A DNA stretch of 64,000 bases, from assembly GCA_020634755.1 (NCBI GenBank), contig JACKBC010000006.1, forward strand, positions 124,001-188,000, read 5' to 3'. Below are positions 33,177 to 42,333 of the stretch, in pieces; position 1 is the first letter of the stretch; each line of letters starts with the position of its first letter. The DNA is from Caldilineaceae bacterium (GTDB lineage Bacteria; Chloroflexota; Anaerolineae; Caldilineales; Caldilineaceae). The translations under genes and the position numbers were made by a program. Under the pieces are notes generated by a model that did not search any database, was not told the origin of the DNA, and worked only from the letters and a program-made list of their open reading frames with translations.

Positions 33177-34604
33177 TTACTCCGCCACCAAATCCACCGC
33201 CGCAAACATGCCCGGCAGCAACACATCCGCTGGTTCCGTAAGCTGAATGGTCACCTGAATGGTGCGCGTCTGCGGATCCAGCTGGGGTGCAATCTGGCTG
33301 ATTGCGCCTTGGAAGACGCGGTCCGGATAGGCATTGGCGCGCACCAGCGCCGGCTGGCCCAGGGCAATTGCAGGCAGCCGCAATTCTTCAACCGGAATGA
33401 TCACTTTGACAGCGGGCGAACGCAGCACAAAAAGCGGCGCGCCCGGCGCCACCATACCGCCGCTGGACACGTTGCGCTGGAGGACAATGCCATCCATGGG
33501 CGCTTTAATGGCGGCTTTGTCGAGCTGGAGTTGGGCCATGTAAAGACCCACTTCGGCCTGGTTCACCTGGGCCTGCATGGCGCGGATCTGCTCTGGGTTG
33601 GCGCCTTCTTGCAGCCGGGCAAGTTGCGAACGCGCCTGCACCAATTGGGCATAGGCGCCGGCAATCAGATCATTGGAAGCGCCTTTGACTACTTTGTCAT
33701 ATTGAGCCTGCACGGCCTCCAGTTGCAGGGTGGCGCTTTGTAGAGCCAGGCTTTGGGGCATCATGGAAATTTTGGGGTTCCAGCGCACATCGTTATAGGC
33801 GGCGCGGGCCTGGCGTACGGCGGCCTCGGCCTGCTGAAGCTGCGACTCCATAATGCGTAAATCCTCAGCGGAAGCGCCTTTGGTCACTTCTGCATACGCC
33901 GCCGCGGCCGCGTTGATGGCGGCTTCCGCCGCGGCAACGTCATCGGCATCCGGCGCCCGCAACATTTGCTCAAGCTGGGCCTGCGCGGCCTCGAGCCCGG
34001 CCAGCGCTTGCGCCCGTTGGGCCTCCAACATGGCCGTATCAACATGCACCAATATTTGACCTTTAGCCACGCTGTCGCCCACGTCTGCGGTCACTGCCTG
34101 GGCGGTACCGTTCACTTCGGCCATGACGGCTAGCGTATCCTCGGCTACGACTTCGCCATTATAGTCGCCGCGCACCAATTGATTTGGCGTCGCCGCCGCA
34201 CCCTGGGCAGAATTGGTGCTGGCCGTTGCGCCATTTTGCGCATTGGCGACTGCGGGCTGTGGATCGGTCGCCGCCCCCGTGTTGGTGGCCCCCGTGTTGG
34301 TGGCCGCTGTGTTGGTGATGGCGTCTGTGCTTGCCGCGGTGGTCGATGCCGGCGTGGCTTCCTCTGGTGCGGCGCTTGTGGCGGTTTCGTTGCTGCCGGC
34401 TTGGTAGGTAGGCAGGACCACCTGCGTATCTGGCGCTTGCGTTTTTTGCCCAAAGATGGAAGCGCAAGCCGCCAGCAAAAAGAGGCTGAACAATAAAAAG
34501 AGGCTGATCAACAGTGTGCTGATCAGCGGGGGATGTGGTTTGAATGGAAGCCGGGGCAGCCGATTTGCTCTGGGGGCTGCTTGTCTCTGATCGCGCTGCA
34601 TCAT
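33177..34604 (-). CDS. HlyD/RND-type membrane fusion (adaptor) lipoprotein
   Basis: This 475-residue protein has a long basic N-terminus, a hydrophobic stretch and a lipobox LAAC (Cys47), so it is probably lipid-anchored outside the membrane. A low-complexity Ala/Thr/Asn segment follows (residues about 70-140, with repeated NTGATNTGA units). The adaptor body has a biotinyl-lipoyl half (VTADVGDSVAKGQILVHVD), a long helical hairpin of about 180 residues, the second half (AAIKAPMDGIVLQRNVSSGGMV), a beta-barrel, and a membrane-proximal end LLPGMFAAVDL. No inner-membrane pump gene is adjacent, which is unusual, so its partner is elsewhere. Confidence 0.9.
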   Translation of the reverse strand: MMQRDQRQAAPRANRLPRLPFKPHPPLISTLLISLFLLFSLFLLAACASIFGQKTQAPDTQVVLPTYQAGSNETATSAAPEEATPASTTAASTDAITNTAATNTGATNTGAATDPQPAVANAQNGATASTNSAQGAAATPNQLVRGDYNGEVVAEDTLAVMAEVNGTAQAVTADVGDSVAKGQILVHVDTAMLEAQRAQALAGLEAAQAQLEQMLRAPDADDVAAAEAAINAAAAAYAEVTKGASAEDLRIMESQLQQAEAAVRQARAAYNDVRWNPKISMMPQSLALQSATLQLEAVQAQYDKVVKGASNDLIAGAYAQLVQARSQLARLQEGANPEQIRAMQAQVNQAEVGLYMAQLQLDKAAIKAPMDGIVLQRNVSSGGMVAPGAPLFVLRSPAVKVIIPVEELRLPAIALGQPALVRANAYPDRVFQGAISQIAPQLDPQTRTIQVTIQLTEPADVLLPGMFAAVDLVAE

Positions 34605-34839
34605 GCGACCATTTCTCCTATCCTAATTGTGAGCGTCCAAAGGTGGTGTGTGCGCCTGCGGTAGCACATCGCATTGGCGATGGCGCTTTAGGCGTTGGTC
34701 GCGTGTGTTGAATCCGGCCATACTGCTGGCCGTTGCGATTGCTCGATAATCATACAACAGTCAAGGTGAGTTTACCTATTTTGCGCCATTAAGCCTTTGT
34801 GGCTGCTGTGGGCCAATAAGCGATTGATATGATCCATGC

Positions 34840-36450
34840 TCACCAGTGTCCAATATAGATGCCCATGTTTTCTTCCACCCAGCCGGGGCGCGAGCGCATG
34901 CGCGTAAATGAATCGGGCCGGGTCAAGCGCAGCGCCCGCTGCCGAAACCAGCCAAAGAGCATTTCATGCAGCTCGGCGCGGGTTGCCGCGTGGGCCGGAT
35001 CGTCACCCAAATCGACGCGTTCCTGCGGGTCATTCTGCATATCATACAGCTCGGGCCGAAAGCGCTCGTGCAGAATATACTTCCAGCGCTTGGTGCGCAA
35101 CATGGTGGCCCGCGCGTCTTCAATGCGCAAACCCAAGTGGTGACGCACGCTGAGCGGGCTGTAATCTTCCTCGCAAATCACAAAGTCGCGCCAGCTTGTG
35201 GGCGCGTCGCCGCGCACAAAGGGCATGAGCGAACGTCCCTCCAGCCGCTGTGGATCAGGTGTGCCGCCAGCGAATTCAATACAGGTGGGCGCAATATCGA
35301 TGGACTCTACGAGCGCGCGGCAAACGGTCCCGCGGCTGTGATTGGCAGATGGCGACGGATCGTACATGATCAGCGGGACGCGGCACGCCTCTTCATGAAA
35401 CCAATATTTGTCCACCAGCCAATGGTCACCTAGATAGTCACCGTGATCGCTGGTGAAGATGATCATGGTCTTTTCCAGCAGCCCCGCTTGCCGCATCCAA
35501 TCCAGCAGCCGCCCAATATGATCGTCAATCTGCTTGACCAGCCCCATGTAGGTGGGAATGACCGTTGCCCGCATCTCATGGCGGCCAAAGCCTTCCCCCT
35601 GACTATATTGGAGGAAACCGGCATAGACTGGGTGGTGCGGATGTGCGCGCTCTTCTTCGGTACGGTTAGCGGGCAGCATCTGCGCCGGCGTATACAAATT
35701 GTGATAGGGTGCAGGCGCCACATAAGGCCAGTGGGGTTTGATGTAGCTCAAGTGCAAACACCAGGGCGCGGCCTGCGGATCGCTGCTCGCCTGCTGCATA
35801 AAGTCGATGGCGCGATTGGTGCTGTAGGCGGTTTCCGAATGCTCCTCGCGAATGTTGGCCGGATATTTGGCGTGGCGGTTAAACCAGCCATCCAACACGT
35901 TGCCATTTTCGTCCACTGTCGAATTGGCGTGGGTGTGCCAGGGGTTGTCGCTGGTATAGCCCAGCCCGCGCAGATAATCATTGTAGGCCACCTTTTCACC
36001 GCGGCGCCGCAACAGTTTGGTGGGATGGTTGCCCGAATCCAATGCAAATGGTTCAAAGCCGCCGCCGTGCAATAAGGTGTTTTCCGCCGCGTGCAGATCG
36101 ATGCCCAATCGCTGCGCCGCTTCGGGATGGATGTGCAGATCGGTCTTGCCCACCACGGCGGTGCGCATGCCCTCTGCGCGCAAATAGTCACCCAGCGTTA
36201 GCTCATCAATGCGAATGGGGTAGCCATTGTGGCGCACGCCAATGGTGCTCTGATAGCGCCCGGTATAAATGCAGGCGCGCGACGGTCCGCACACGGGGGA
36301 TTGCACATAGGCGCGATCAAAGCGCACGCCATTTTGGGCCAGCCAGTCAATGTTGGGCGTCTCCAAATGGGGGTGACCATAGCAGGAAAGATAGTCCCAG
36401 CGCAGTTGGTCGCACATAATGAAGAGGATATTTTGGGTATGATGTGGCAT
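34840..36450 (-). CDS. Type I sulfatase / phosphonate monoester hydrolase family
   Basis: This 536-residue enzyme differs clearly from the sulfatase at 30326. Formylglycine forms at C54 of SPVCGPSRACIYTGR (CGPSR), and metal ligands are in FIMCDQLRWDYLSC and IIFTSDHGDYLGDHW. It lacks a signal peptide. Its sequence style (short CDQLRWD start, DHGDYLGD) resembles the sulfatase/phosphonate hydrolase branch, so either choline-sulfate-like esters or phosphonate monoesters are possible. The C-terminus LYDMQNDPQERVDL is the usual sulfatase closing segment. Confidence 0.92.
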   Translation of the reverse strand: MPHHTQNILFIMCDQLRWDYLSCYGHPHLETPNIDWLAQNGVRFDRAYVQSPVCGPSRACIYTGRYQSTIGVRHNGYPIRIDELTLGDYLRAEGMRTAVVGKTDLHIHPEAAQRLGIDLHAAENTLLHGGGFEPFALDSGNHPTKLLRRRGEKVAYNDYLRGLGYTSDNPWHTHANSTVDENGNVLDGWFNRHAKYPANIREEHSETAYSTNRAIDFMQQASSDPQAAPWCLHLSYIKPHWPYVAPAPYHNLYTPAQMLPANRTEEERAHPHHPVYAGFLQYSQGEGFGRHEMRATVIPTYMGLVKQIDDHIGRLLDWMRQAGLLEKTMIIFTSDHGDYLGDHWLVDKYWFHEEACRVPLIMYDPSPSANHSRGTVCRALVESIDIAPTCIEFAGGTPDPQRLEGRSLMPFVRGDAPTSWRDFVICEEDYSPLSVRHHLGLRIEDARATMLRTKRWKYILHERFRPELYDMQNDPQERVDLGDDPAHAATRAELHEMLFGWFRQRALRLTRPDSFTRMRSRPGWVEENMGIYIGHW

Positions 36451-36556
36451 AAATTTTCCGATCGGTTCAGATAGCGATTAGGACACTCGAGGGCTTAGTC
36501 TGGCGAAGCCCGCCTCCACCTTCGGCTGGCTCGGGCTCCGGCTGGGGAGTTGCGGA

Positions 36557-37099
36557 TTAAGAATGATGCGGGACAAAGCCAAACAGCTGATTGATGGCCA
36601 GCATGGGCGCGTTCTCTTTGTGATTTCCCGTAATGACAACCGTGGCGCCTTGCTTGGCCGCCCGGGCTAAGCTCAATGCTTTGAGCGCCTTGGCCACACC
36701 CTTGCCTTGATGCGGCTTTTGCACAACCGTTAAGCCGCTTTGACCCACATGCGTTTCCCGATCCACCACAATGCCGCTGAGCCCGACCCATTCTGTCTCA
36801 AAAGTGGCAATGATGTAGCTATCGGCCACATCCAGATAATAGGGCTGCAGCAAGCGCTCACAAAAGTCGTCAAAGCTCTCAAATGTGCCATCACTTTGCG
36901 GCGAGCTTAGCACGCCTTCCTGGACCAAAGTGTATAGCTTTGGGCGTAGGGTTGGATCATTGCATAAAGCGCTGAGCCACGAAAAACGATAGCCTTGCTC
37001 TTCAGCTTGCGCCACAAAGTGCGGATATATTGCCAGAGACGCCGCCTGCATATCCAGTTTCAACGACTGTATGTCCCGAGCTTCATTTTCTGAGCTCAC
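36557..37099 (-). CDS. GNAT-family N-acetyltransferase
   Basis: This 180-residue protein carries one GNAT fold in its C-terminal 110 residues: 'SYIIATFETEWVGLSGIVVD' supplies beta strands 2-4, and 'TVVQKPHQGKGVAKALKALSL' contains the acetyl-CoA pyrophosphate loop (Q-K-P-H-Q-G-K-G-V-A). The last segment NAPMLAINQLFGFVP fits the usual strand 5/6 region. The acceptor (amine, peptide or antibiotic) is unknown. It stands between a sulfatase and an EamA transporter, all on the minus strand. Confidence 0.85.
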   Translation of the reverse strand: MSSENEARDIQSLKLDMQAASLAIYPHFVAQAEEQGYRFSWLSALCNDPTLRPKLYTLVQEGVLSSPQSDGTFESFDDFCERLLQPYYLDVADSYIIATFETEWVGLSGIVVDRETHVGQSGLTVVQKPHQGKGVAKALKALSLARAAKQGATVVITGNHKENAPMLAINQLFGFVPHHS

Positions 37100-37158
37100 A
37101 TTTGTCTCCCTATTTCGCCCGCTATTTCACTCACAATAGACATTATCGATTTCGGAAG

Positions 37159-37214
37159 TTGTACGCGGATTCTCGCTGCAGAATCAGCGTAAATCCGCGT
37201 GCATCTGCGTACAA
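37159..37214. repeat. GTACGCGGATT-type hairpin repeat, copy 1
   Basis: TTGTACGCGGATT returns as reverse-complement words at the right end (AATCCGCGT, TGCGTACAA). Related ends occur at 42957-42969 and, strongly degenerate, at 57431-57555. A cousin, AACCGCAGAT...ATCTATGGTT, is at about 39721-39780. Confidence 0.5.
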
Positions 37215-37276
37215 TTTCTCATTGCCGATAGGCTCTAATTTTCATTCGATAAATTTCATCCAACCGCATAAAACGG

Positions 37277-38119
37277 TTATACCGCAATCATCATCAGCGC
37301 GGCCATGGCCAGCCCGGCGCCCCACCGTTGCGATGGCGTGAGCCGCTCATTCAGCAGAAGGCGAGCCAGCAGCAGCGTGGTGGCGGGGTAGAGCGATGAA
37401 AGCACGGCGGCAATATCGAGCCGTCCGGCTTGGGCGGCCAGCACAAAGAAGATGTTGCCAGCTGCATCAAAGAGCCCAGCCAGCCCGATAATCGGCCATT
37501 GGCCGGGGGCCGAAAAGCCGCCGCGCGGCTGTGTGACCAAGAAGAGCCCCAAGATCAGCACAGAGACAATGCGGGCGCCGGTCAACGGCCAGAAGACCGA
37601 GCCAGCGCTCACATGGTCGAACAGCACATAAAAGAGCGCAAACCCCGTGCCCGCCAACACGGGCAGCCGGAATTCGCGCCAGCGGGCGCCGACCAAATTG
37701 GTGCTGCCCGCCAGCAGCCAAACCGCAGCCAGCGCCACGCCAAACCCCAGCAGCTGCAGCGGCGGCGGCGCGCCTTCTTTTACCGCGCCCACCACAATGG
37801 GAATCACCGCTGTGACAATGGCGGCTACCGGCGCCGTTACGCCCATGCTGCCTTGGGATAGCCCCTGGTAAAAGGCCAGCAGCCCCACCAGACCGGCAAT
37901 GCCGCCCGCTACACCAAAGACCAGATCATGGGGCGTGGGCGCGCGCTCGCGGAACAGCAGCGCACAGCCCGCCATGATCACCACTCCCAGCCCGTGGGCC
38001 AGCAAAACCACGCGATAAACATTGGTCTGCTTCGTGGCCAATCCGCCACAAAAATCACCCGCGCCCCACACTAGCGCAGAGGCCAGGCCGTATATGATGG
38101 AAAGAGTGGCGGTGGGCAT
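37277..38119 (-). CDS. EamA/DMT-superfamily transporter
   Basis: This 280-residue protein is read from the ATG at 38119; a longer frame to 38173 would translate into the upstream hairpin repeat and is rejected. Ten helices in two EamA repeats are visible. The first repeat begins IIYGLASALVWGAGDFCGGLATK and the second ends LYPATTLLLARLLLNERLTPSQRWGAGLAMA. The AGDFCGG motif in helix 1 separates it from the EamA protein at 32271. It probably exports or imports a small metabolite. It lies downstream of the AbgB-like gene on the same strand, separated by a hairpin. Confidence 0.88.
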   Translation of the reverse strand: MPTATLSIIYGLASALVWGAGDFCGGLATKQTNVYRVVLLAHGLGVVIMAGCALLFRERAPTPHDLVFGVAGGIAGLVGLLAFYQGLSQGSMGVTAPVAAIVTAVIPIVVGAVKEGAPPPLQLLGFGVALAAVWLLAGSTNLVGARWREFRLPVLAGTGFALFYVLFDHVSAGSVFWPLTGARIVSVLILGLFLVTQPRGGFSAPGQWPIIGLAGLFDAAGNIFFVLAAQAGRLDIAAVLSSLYPATTLLLARLLLNERLTPSQRWGAGLAMAALMMIAV

Positions 38120-38178
38120 GGTGTTTCGTCTCGTGGTTGGGATGGTCGAGGGGTCAAGTAGTCTTGTGGTCAAGTAGT

Positions 38179-38233
38179 CTTATGGTCAGGTAGTCGAATA
38201 GTCAAATTATCTACTCGACTGCCTGACCATAAG
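38179..38233 (-). repeat. Intercistronic hairpin between AbgB-like and EamA genes
   Basis: Arms of 23 bases (38179-38201 and 38211-38233) match with two mismatches, one of them a G-U pair, around a 9-base loop. AGTAGTCTTGTGGTCA-like direct repeats extend the left side to about 38150. The design (long stem, 9-base loop, between same-strand genes) is like that at 25546-25598. Confidence 0.7.
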
Positions 38234-38253
38234 ACCAAGGACTACCCGACCAA

Positions 38254-39684
38254 TTACCGATACGGATTCTCAAATTGGGGCGGCTCTTTGTCGGTCGGGA
38301 TGGGAGCAATGTAGGGCGTTGCGCTGGTGGCCGCGTCGAATTCGGCGCGCACGGCTTGCAACTGGGCCGGATCGTCAAATAGATCCAGCGCGGCCCGCGC
38401 CATGACCTTGGCTGCATACATCATGCCCTTGTGGCCAATGCTCATGCCGCCGGACGCCACCACGCCCCAAGAGTGGGCGGCCACGTTGAGCGGCCAACAC
38501 GCCGTATGCAACATGCTCACCGGCGCTTTCCAGCTCAAGTCGCCCACGTCGGTAGAGGCCGTGTGAACTTTGCCTTCGTCCAGGCTAGCGTAGACGTCGC
38601 CCAGCAGCGACTCGGCGGCTTCGTTGGCGGAAAGGCCCAGCGAGCGCGCCACAAAATCGCTGTTGCCCGGCGCGTTGTTGGCGTTGATCTCAGCGGCAAA
38701 CGCCTTTTCCGCCGCCGTAAAGGGAATGGGGCCAATCTCCTGCATGGCTTCGTATTGCAGATCAGCCAGCGCGTGGTTGTTGAGCACGCAGTTTGTGCCG
38801 TGCTCCACTATCTCTTCCAGCTGCGTCTCGGTCATCATGGCGGCGCCTTGGGCAATGTTGCGCACGCGGCGCACCACTTCCTGCACCTGCGCCGGCAGAT
38901 GGGCGCGCACGTAATAGTAAACTTCGGCCTTGTCCGGCACAATGTTGGGGAAGGTGCCGCCGCCATCGGTAATCACATAGTGGATGCGCACTTGGTCTTC
39001 CACGTGTTCGCGCAAAAAGTTGACGCCCACGTTCATCAGCTCCACGGCGTCTAGCGCCGAGCGGCCCATGTGGGGCGCCGCGCCCGCATGAGATGTGCGC
39101 CCGTGAAAGCGAAACTTCATGCTCTGCACGCCCAGGCAGCTGCCTTTGGAGGCGTAGTTGGCGTGGCCGGGGTGAAAGTTAAAAGCCGCGTCCAGATCAT
39201 CAAAGGCGCCGGCGCGCGCCATATAGGCTTTGCCCGAACCGCCTTCTTCCGCCGGACAGCCGTAATAGCGCACCGTGCCGGGCGTGCCCGTTTCCTGTAG
39301 CCACTGTTTGACCGCTACGGCTGCGGCCAGCGCGCCGGTGCCCAACAGGTTATGACCGCAGCCGTGGCCATGCCCGCCGGCCTGGATGGGTGCGGGCGCG
39401 CCCTGCACCTTTTGTGAAAGACCGGGCAGCGCATCATATTCACCGGCAAAGCCAATCACCGGTCCCGCCTGGCCAGTGCGCCACTCGGCAATAAAGGCGG
39501 TGTTGAGCCCGCCAATGTCCCAGGTGATCTCAAAGCCGGCCTCTTCCATAAAATCGGCCTGCAATTTGGATGCTTTGAATTCCTGAAAACGAATTTCAGG
39601 ATTGGCCCAGATCTCATCGGCCATTTCGGTAAAGTGAGGTTCATTCTGATCCAGCCAGGTGGTGATTTCGGACTTGGCTTTCAT
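38254..39684 (-). CDS. AbgB-like M20 amidohydrolase (aminobenzoyl-glutamate hydrolase type)
   Basis: This 476-residue zinc or manganese hydrolase belongs to the AbgB branch of M20, which cleaves p-aminobenzoyl-glutamate from folate breakdown or similar N-acyl amino acids. Motifs: FAGEYDALPGLSQ, GGHGHGCGHNLLG for the metal site, YYGCPAEEGGSGKAYM, FHGRTSHAGAAPHMGRSALDA in the dimerisation domain, and STDVGDLSWKAP near the C-terminus, where AbgB has the same order. The length matches the family. An AbgA partner or AbgT transporter is not present; a transporter of another type (EamA) follows. Confidence 0.9.
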   Translation of the reverse strand: MKAKSEITTWLDQNEPHFTEMADEIWANPEIRFQEFKASKLQADFMEEAGFEITWDIGGLNTAFIAEWRTGQAGPVIGFAGEYDALPGLSQKVQGAPAPIQAGGHGHGCGHNLLGTGALAAAVAVKQWLQETGTPGTVRYYGCPAEEGGSGKAYMARAGAFDDLDAAFNFHPGHANYASKGSCLGVQSMKFRFHGRTSHAGAAPHMGRSALDAVELMNVGVNFLREHVEDQVRIHYVITDGGGTFPNIVPDKAEVYYYVRAHLPAQVQEVVRRVRNIAQGAAMMTETQLEEIVEHGTNCVLNNHALADLQYEAMQEIGPIPFTAAEKAFAAEINANNAPGNSDFVARSLGLSANEAAESLLGDVYASLDEGKVHTASTDVGDLSWKAPVSMLHTACWPLNVAAHSWGVVASGGMSIGHKGMMYAAKVMARAALDLFDDPAQLQAVRAEFDAATSATPYIAPIPTDKEPPQFENPYR

Positions 39685-40298
39685 GTGGCAAGGTCTCCTC
39701 TGTGAAACAAAAAATATTTTTAACCGCAGATCGCGCGGATTTTATGCTCTGTAAGAGATAAATCTGTGTAATCTATGGTTGATTTTGGTCGTTATTCATA
39801 TTCTATCGGTAAAGTTACATCACCGGTAAAGATACATTAACGTGGCGCCCGCACGTGAATCAATGCGTTGCCGAATCTCTTCAACCAGCGTGGGATGGGG
39901 AGCTGCTGAATCCGCGCGAAAATCGGGCCGCAACCCAACAGCATCAGAAATGCAATATCGGTGATCCATAATATACATGACGTACGCAGCGCCAATGGAG
40001 ATTGCCAGGCGAGCCTAACATGGCTGACTCGATAATTTCTCCTAAGGCTTGTGTAGGTCTTCATGTAGTTGTACGGCTCATTGTGTATTAACAAAATAGT
40101 ACTGGTATTCCAGAAGTTCGACTTCTCCGAGAAGTCAACCTCTCTGCCAGTGTAAATCTATAAATTTGCCAATAATCGTATTCACCTCCTGCACACAGGT
40201 GTGTGGAATACGAACGGGATGTTGGCCAATAACCAGAATACCCCGTAAATTATGCAATAAAGCGTTAATATATCAAAGTGGTGCGCCCAAAGCTGTGC
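39685..40298. other. Gene-free stretch with decayed repeats
   Basis: No convincing gene. Positions 39721-39780 hold an AACCGCAGAT...ATCTATGGTT hairpin repeat. A short perfect palindrome GACTTCTC-C-GAGAAGTC lies near 40119-40135. The remainder is AT-richer than the genes around it and shows nothing else I can name. Confidence 0.5.
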
Positions 40299-40353
40299 TG
40301 GATTCCTGAATCGAGACCGATGCCCGAATCGCCAACAGCCTTGCTGTGTACTG
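40299..40353 (+). mobile_element. 84-bp-family palindromic element, copy 3 (left part lost)
   Basis: The right half is recognisable: GGATTCCTGAATCGAGACCG, then CGCCAAC, TTGCTGTGTACTG. The left terminus is missing or too diverged. It ends 67 bases before the SDR ATG. Confidence 0.6.
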
Positions 40354-40420
40354 AATATAGACGACAACAGGCATGAACAACTGATGCTGAAACAAAGTCA
40401 AATTCCATGATGGGAGGATA

Positions 40421-41187
40421 ATGATGAAACTACAGGGAAAAGTTGCTGTCATTACGGGAGCCGCTTCGGGTATGGGGCTAGCTATGGCCACACGCTTTGC
40501 GGCGGAGGGCGCCAGCGTGGTGGCTGGCGATTGGAATGCCGAACGGCTAGGGGCGGCTGTCAAACAGATACAGGCCGACGGCGGTACGATTGTGGGGGCG
40601 CAGGGCAACATTGCCGACCAGGCCGCGGCGGAAGGTCTCATCGAGCAGGCGCTCAATACCTATGGCGGGCTGCATATTTTGGTCAATAATGCGGGCGTCA
40701 TGGATTACATGCAGGGCGTCGGCGAGTTAGCTGACGATGTGTGGCGCCGTGTCTTGGGTATCAATTTGGATGGCCCCATGTTTACCAGTCGCCGCGCCGT
40801 GCAGCACATGCTGGCACATGGCGGCGGCGCCATTGTAAATGTTGCCTCCACGGCTGGGCTGCATGGCGGCGCCGCGGGCGCGGCCTATACGACCTCCAAA
40901 CATGCGCTGGTGGGGCTCACCCGCAGCACGGCCTGGATGTACGCCAAGCGGGGATTCGCTGTAACGCCATTTGTCCTGGCGCCACCATGACCAATATTGC
41001 TGAATCCATGCCCCAAGAGCGGCTGGATCCAACAGGGGCGCAACGCGCGGCTGAATTTGCCGGGCTGGTTCCAGCCTATCTGGAACCGACAGACATTGCC
41101 GCCTTGGCCCTCTTCCTGGCCTCGGACGAAGCGCGTTATATTAATGGCGCCATCATACCGGCAGATGGTGGCTGGGACGCGGTCTAA
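40421..41187 (+). pseudogene. Short-chain dehydrogenase/reductase gene with a -1 frameshift
   Basis: Two overlapping frames together encode one SDR of about 255 residues. Frame one gives the Rossmann TGAASGMGLAMA, NNAG and the active site S-Y-K region (STAGLHGGAAGAAYTTSKHAL), then derails after WMYAKRG into FAVTPFVLAPP and stops at 40990. The other frame continues exactly where family members go on: GIRCNAICPGATMT to the C-terminus YINGAIIPADGGWDAV at 41187. The break falls in a GGGG run at 40950-40953; one more G would restore the frame. This may be a real inactivating mutation or a homopolymer sequencing error. A good AGGAT/ATGATG start is present. Confidence 0.85.
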
Positions 41188-41219
41188 ATAGTGCATCACT
41201 GTCATTCAGGTAGCAAAAA

Positions 41220-41281
41220 GTGCGTCGCACGGTGTCCGGCATTTTGGCCTTACCATTCGGGTGGCGCACCGTGCGTCGCAC
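41220..41281. repeat. Pair of GTGCGTCGCAC words
   Basis: The 11-base interrupted palindrome GTGCG-T-CGCAC is at 41220-41230 and 41271-41281, with a third inside the element at 41338-41443 (41381-41391). Four more such words cluster at 58596-58750. Confidence 0.6.
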
Positions 41282-41337
41282 TGAAAGCGGGCTTCACTCA
41301 ATGACAGGGAAAAGCGTATTCCAAACGCCGATATAAC

Positions 41338-41443
41338 TGAGGGGTGTGCATAAGCTTTCAGTCGCGTAGAGACGATTAGCGTGCGTCGCACGCGGGTCTC
41401 CGAGACATGTTGCACTCGCGTATCGAATTATGCACGCCCCTCA
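41338..41443. mobile_element. TGAGGG-type palindromic element, copy 2 (106 bp)
   Basis: The ends TGAGGGGTGTGCATAA and TTATGCACGCCCCTCA are inverted repeats, with one GTGCGTCGCAC in the middle. It shares these ends with 30152-30318 but little of the interior. Confidence 0.7.
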
Positions 41444-41714
41444 TCTAAGGCTTTTCCAAAAATTAAAATACCCTTTTTGAATGGAAGAAAGCTGCCGCAA
41501 CAAGCGGGAGCCATTCCTCTGGAAGCTGTTTCACATGGATAATTATTTTTCTTGAATGGCCTAAATGCCGTTCTTTTGATGCCTCCTCTACGTTACAATT
41601 CCGTTTGAGCAGAATGAAAAATTTGGATACCCACCGGAGTGATATGCAGCTGTATTCCTACATACATATATACATACAAGAGATGAACATGAGTATCAAA
41701 CTCTCTCTGACGCT

Positions 41715-41912
41715 TTGCGGCAAGCGGGCTTGCGCATTTATCCCCCACATAATCTAGAGCGGCCCGCCACGTTAACCAAGCGCGAATTCGAGCTATTCTA
41801 TCTGCTCTATTTACATAGTGGACAAGTGTTTACGTTGCCCCAAATTGCCGAGACAATTTGGGGATTTACTGGGCACGGCGCACGATTTGCCAAGTTGCCG
41901 GATCGACTATGA
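41715..41912 (+). pseudogene. Fragment of an OmpR-type response-regulator DNA-binding domain
   Basis: The open frame reads ...ERPATLTKREFELFYLLYLHSG, then QVFTLPQIAETIWGF. This is the characteristic start of the trans_reg_C winged helix (LT..EFELL.LL....GQVF....L...VWG) but stops inside the domain. No receiver domain precedes it and the rest of the helix-turn-helix is absent, so it is a gene remnant. The flanks to 42250 show no gene. Confidence 0.6.
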
Positions 41913-42256
41913 TCAATCCATAACCGCTACGCCCGGCTGTAGTTACATAAAGCGGGTTTACTGGCATAGGTGTAGCGGCATTCACGGGCCGTTGTGCAAG
42001 CTGTTGTTGGACGGCGTCAATGGCGGTGCAGCCGCTTAGGAATAATACAATTAGGGGCCGTACTTACGTCGCAGACATCACGTGGAAAACTCCGAATCCA
42101 GACCGCCGCCAGATTTGTTATTGTCCCGCCATTGGCTGCGTCGGGTGCGTTGACGCCGATGAAAAGAAGTATAGCTACCCCGTGTGACAAAGCTATATGT
42201 AATCCCGTGACAAACGCGTGACAAAATGGGTTTCCGCCCAATCCCAATTTGGGGGA

Positions 42257-42285
42257 TTGACAAATGATATACTTTGCGATAGGAT
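42257..42285 (+). promoter_or_regulatory. Promoter of the tetR-family gene
   Basis: TTGACA (42257-42262) and TAGGAT (42280-42285) are separated by exactly 17 bases. The operator palindrome starts at the next base, covering the expected transcription start. Confidence 0.7.
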
Positions 42286-42303
42286 ATTGAACGAACGTTC
42301 AAT
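42286..42303. promoter_or_regulatory. Operator-like palindrome O1, upstream of tetR gene
   Basis: ATTGAACGAACGTTCAAT has 8-base perfect arms with a 2-base centre, the usual architecture for TetR-family dimers. It abuts the -10 box, consistent with autorepression. Confidence 0.75.
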
Positions 42304-42333
42304 CAATATAAGTAAAGCAAGACACAGAAGTCT

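Noticed and set aside
39837..40094. 85-residue minus-strand frame in the AbgB-SDR gap
   Set aside because: No start signal, no recognisable domain, and it lies in decayed repeat DNA.
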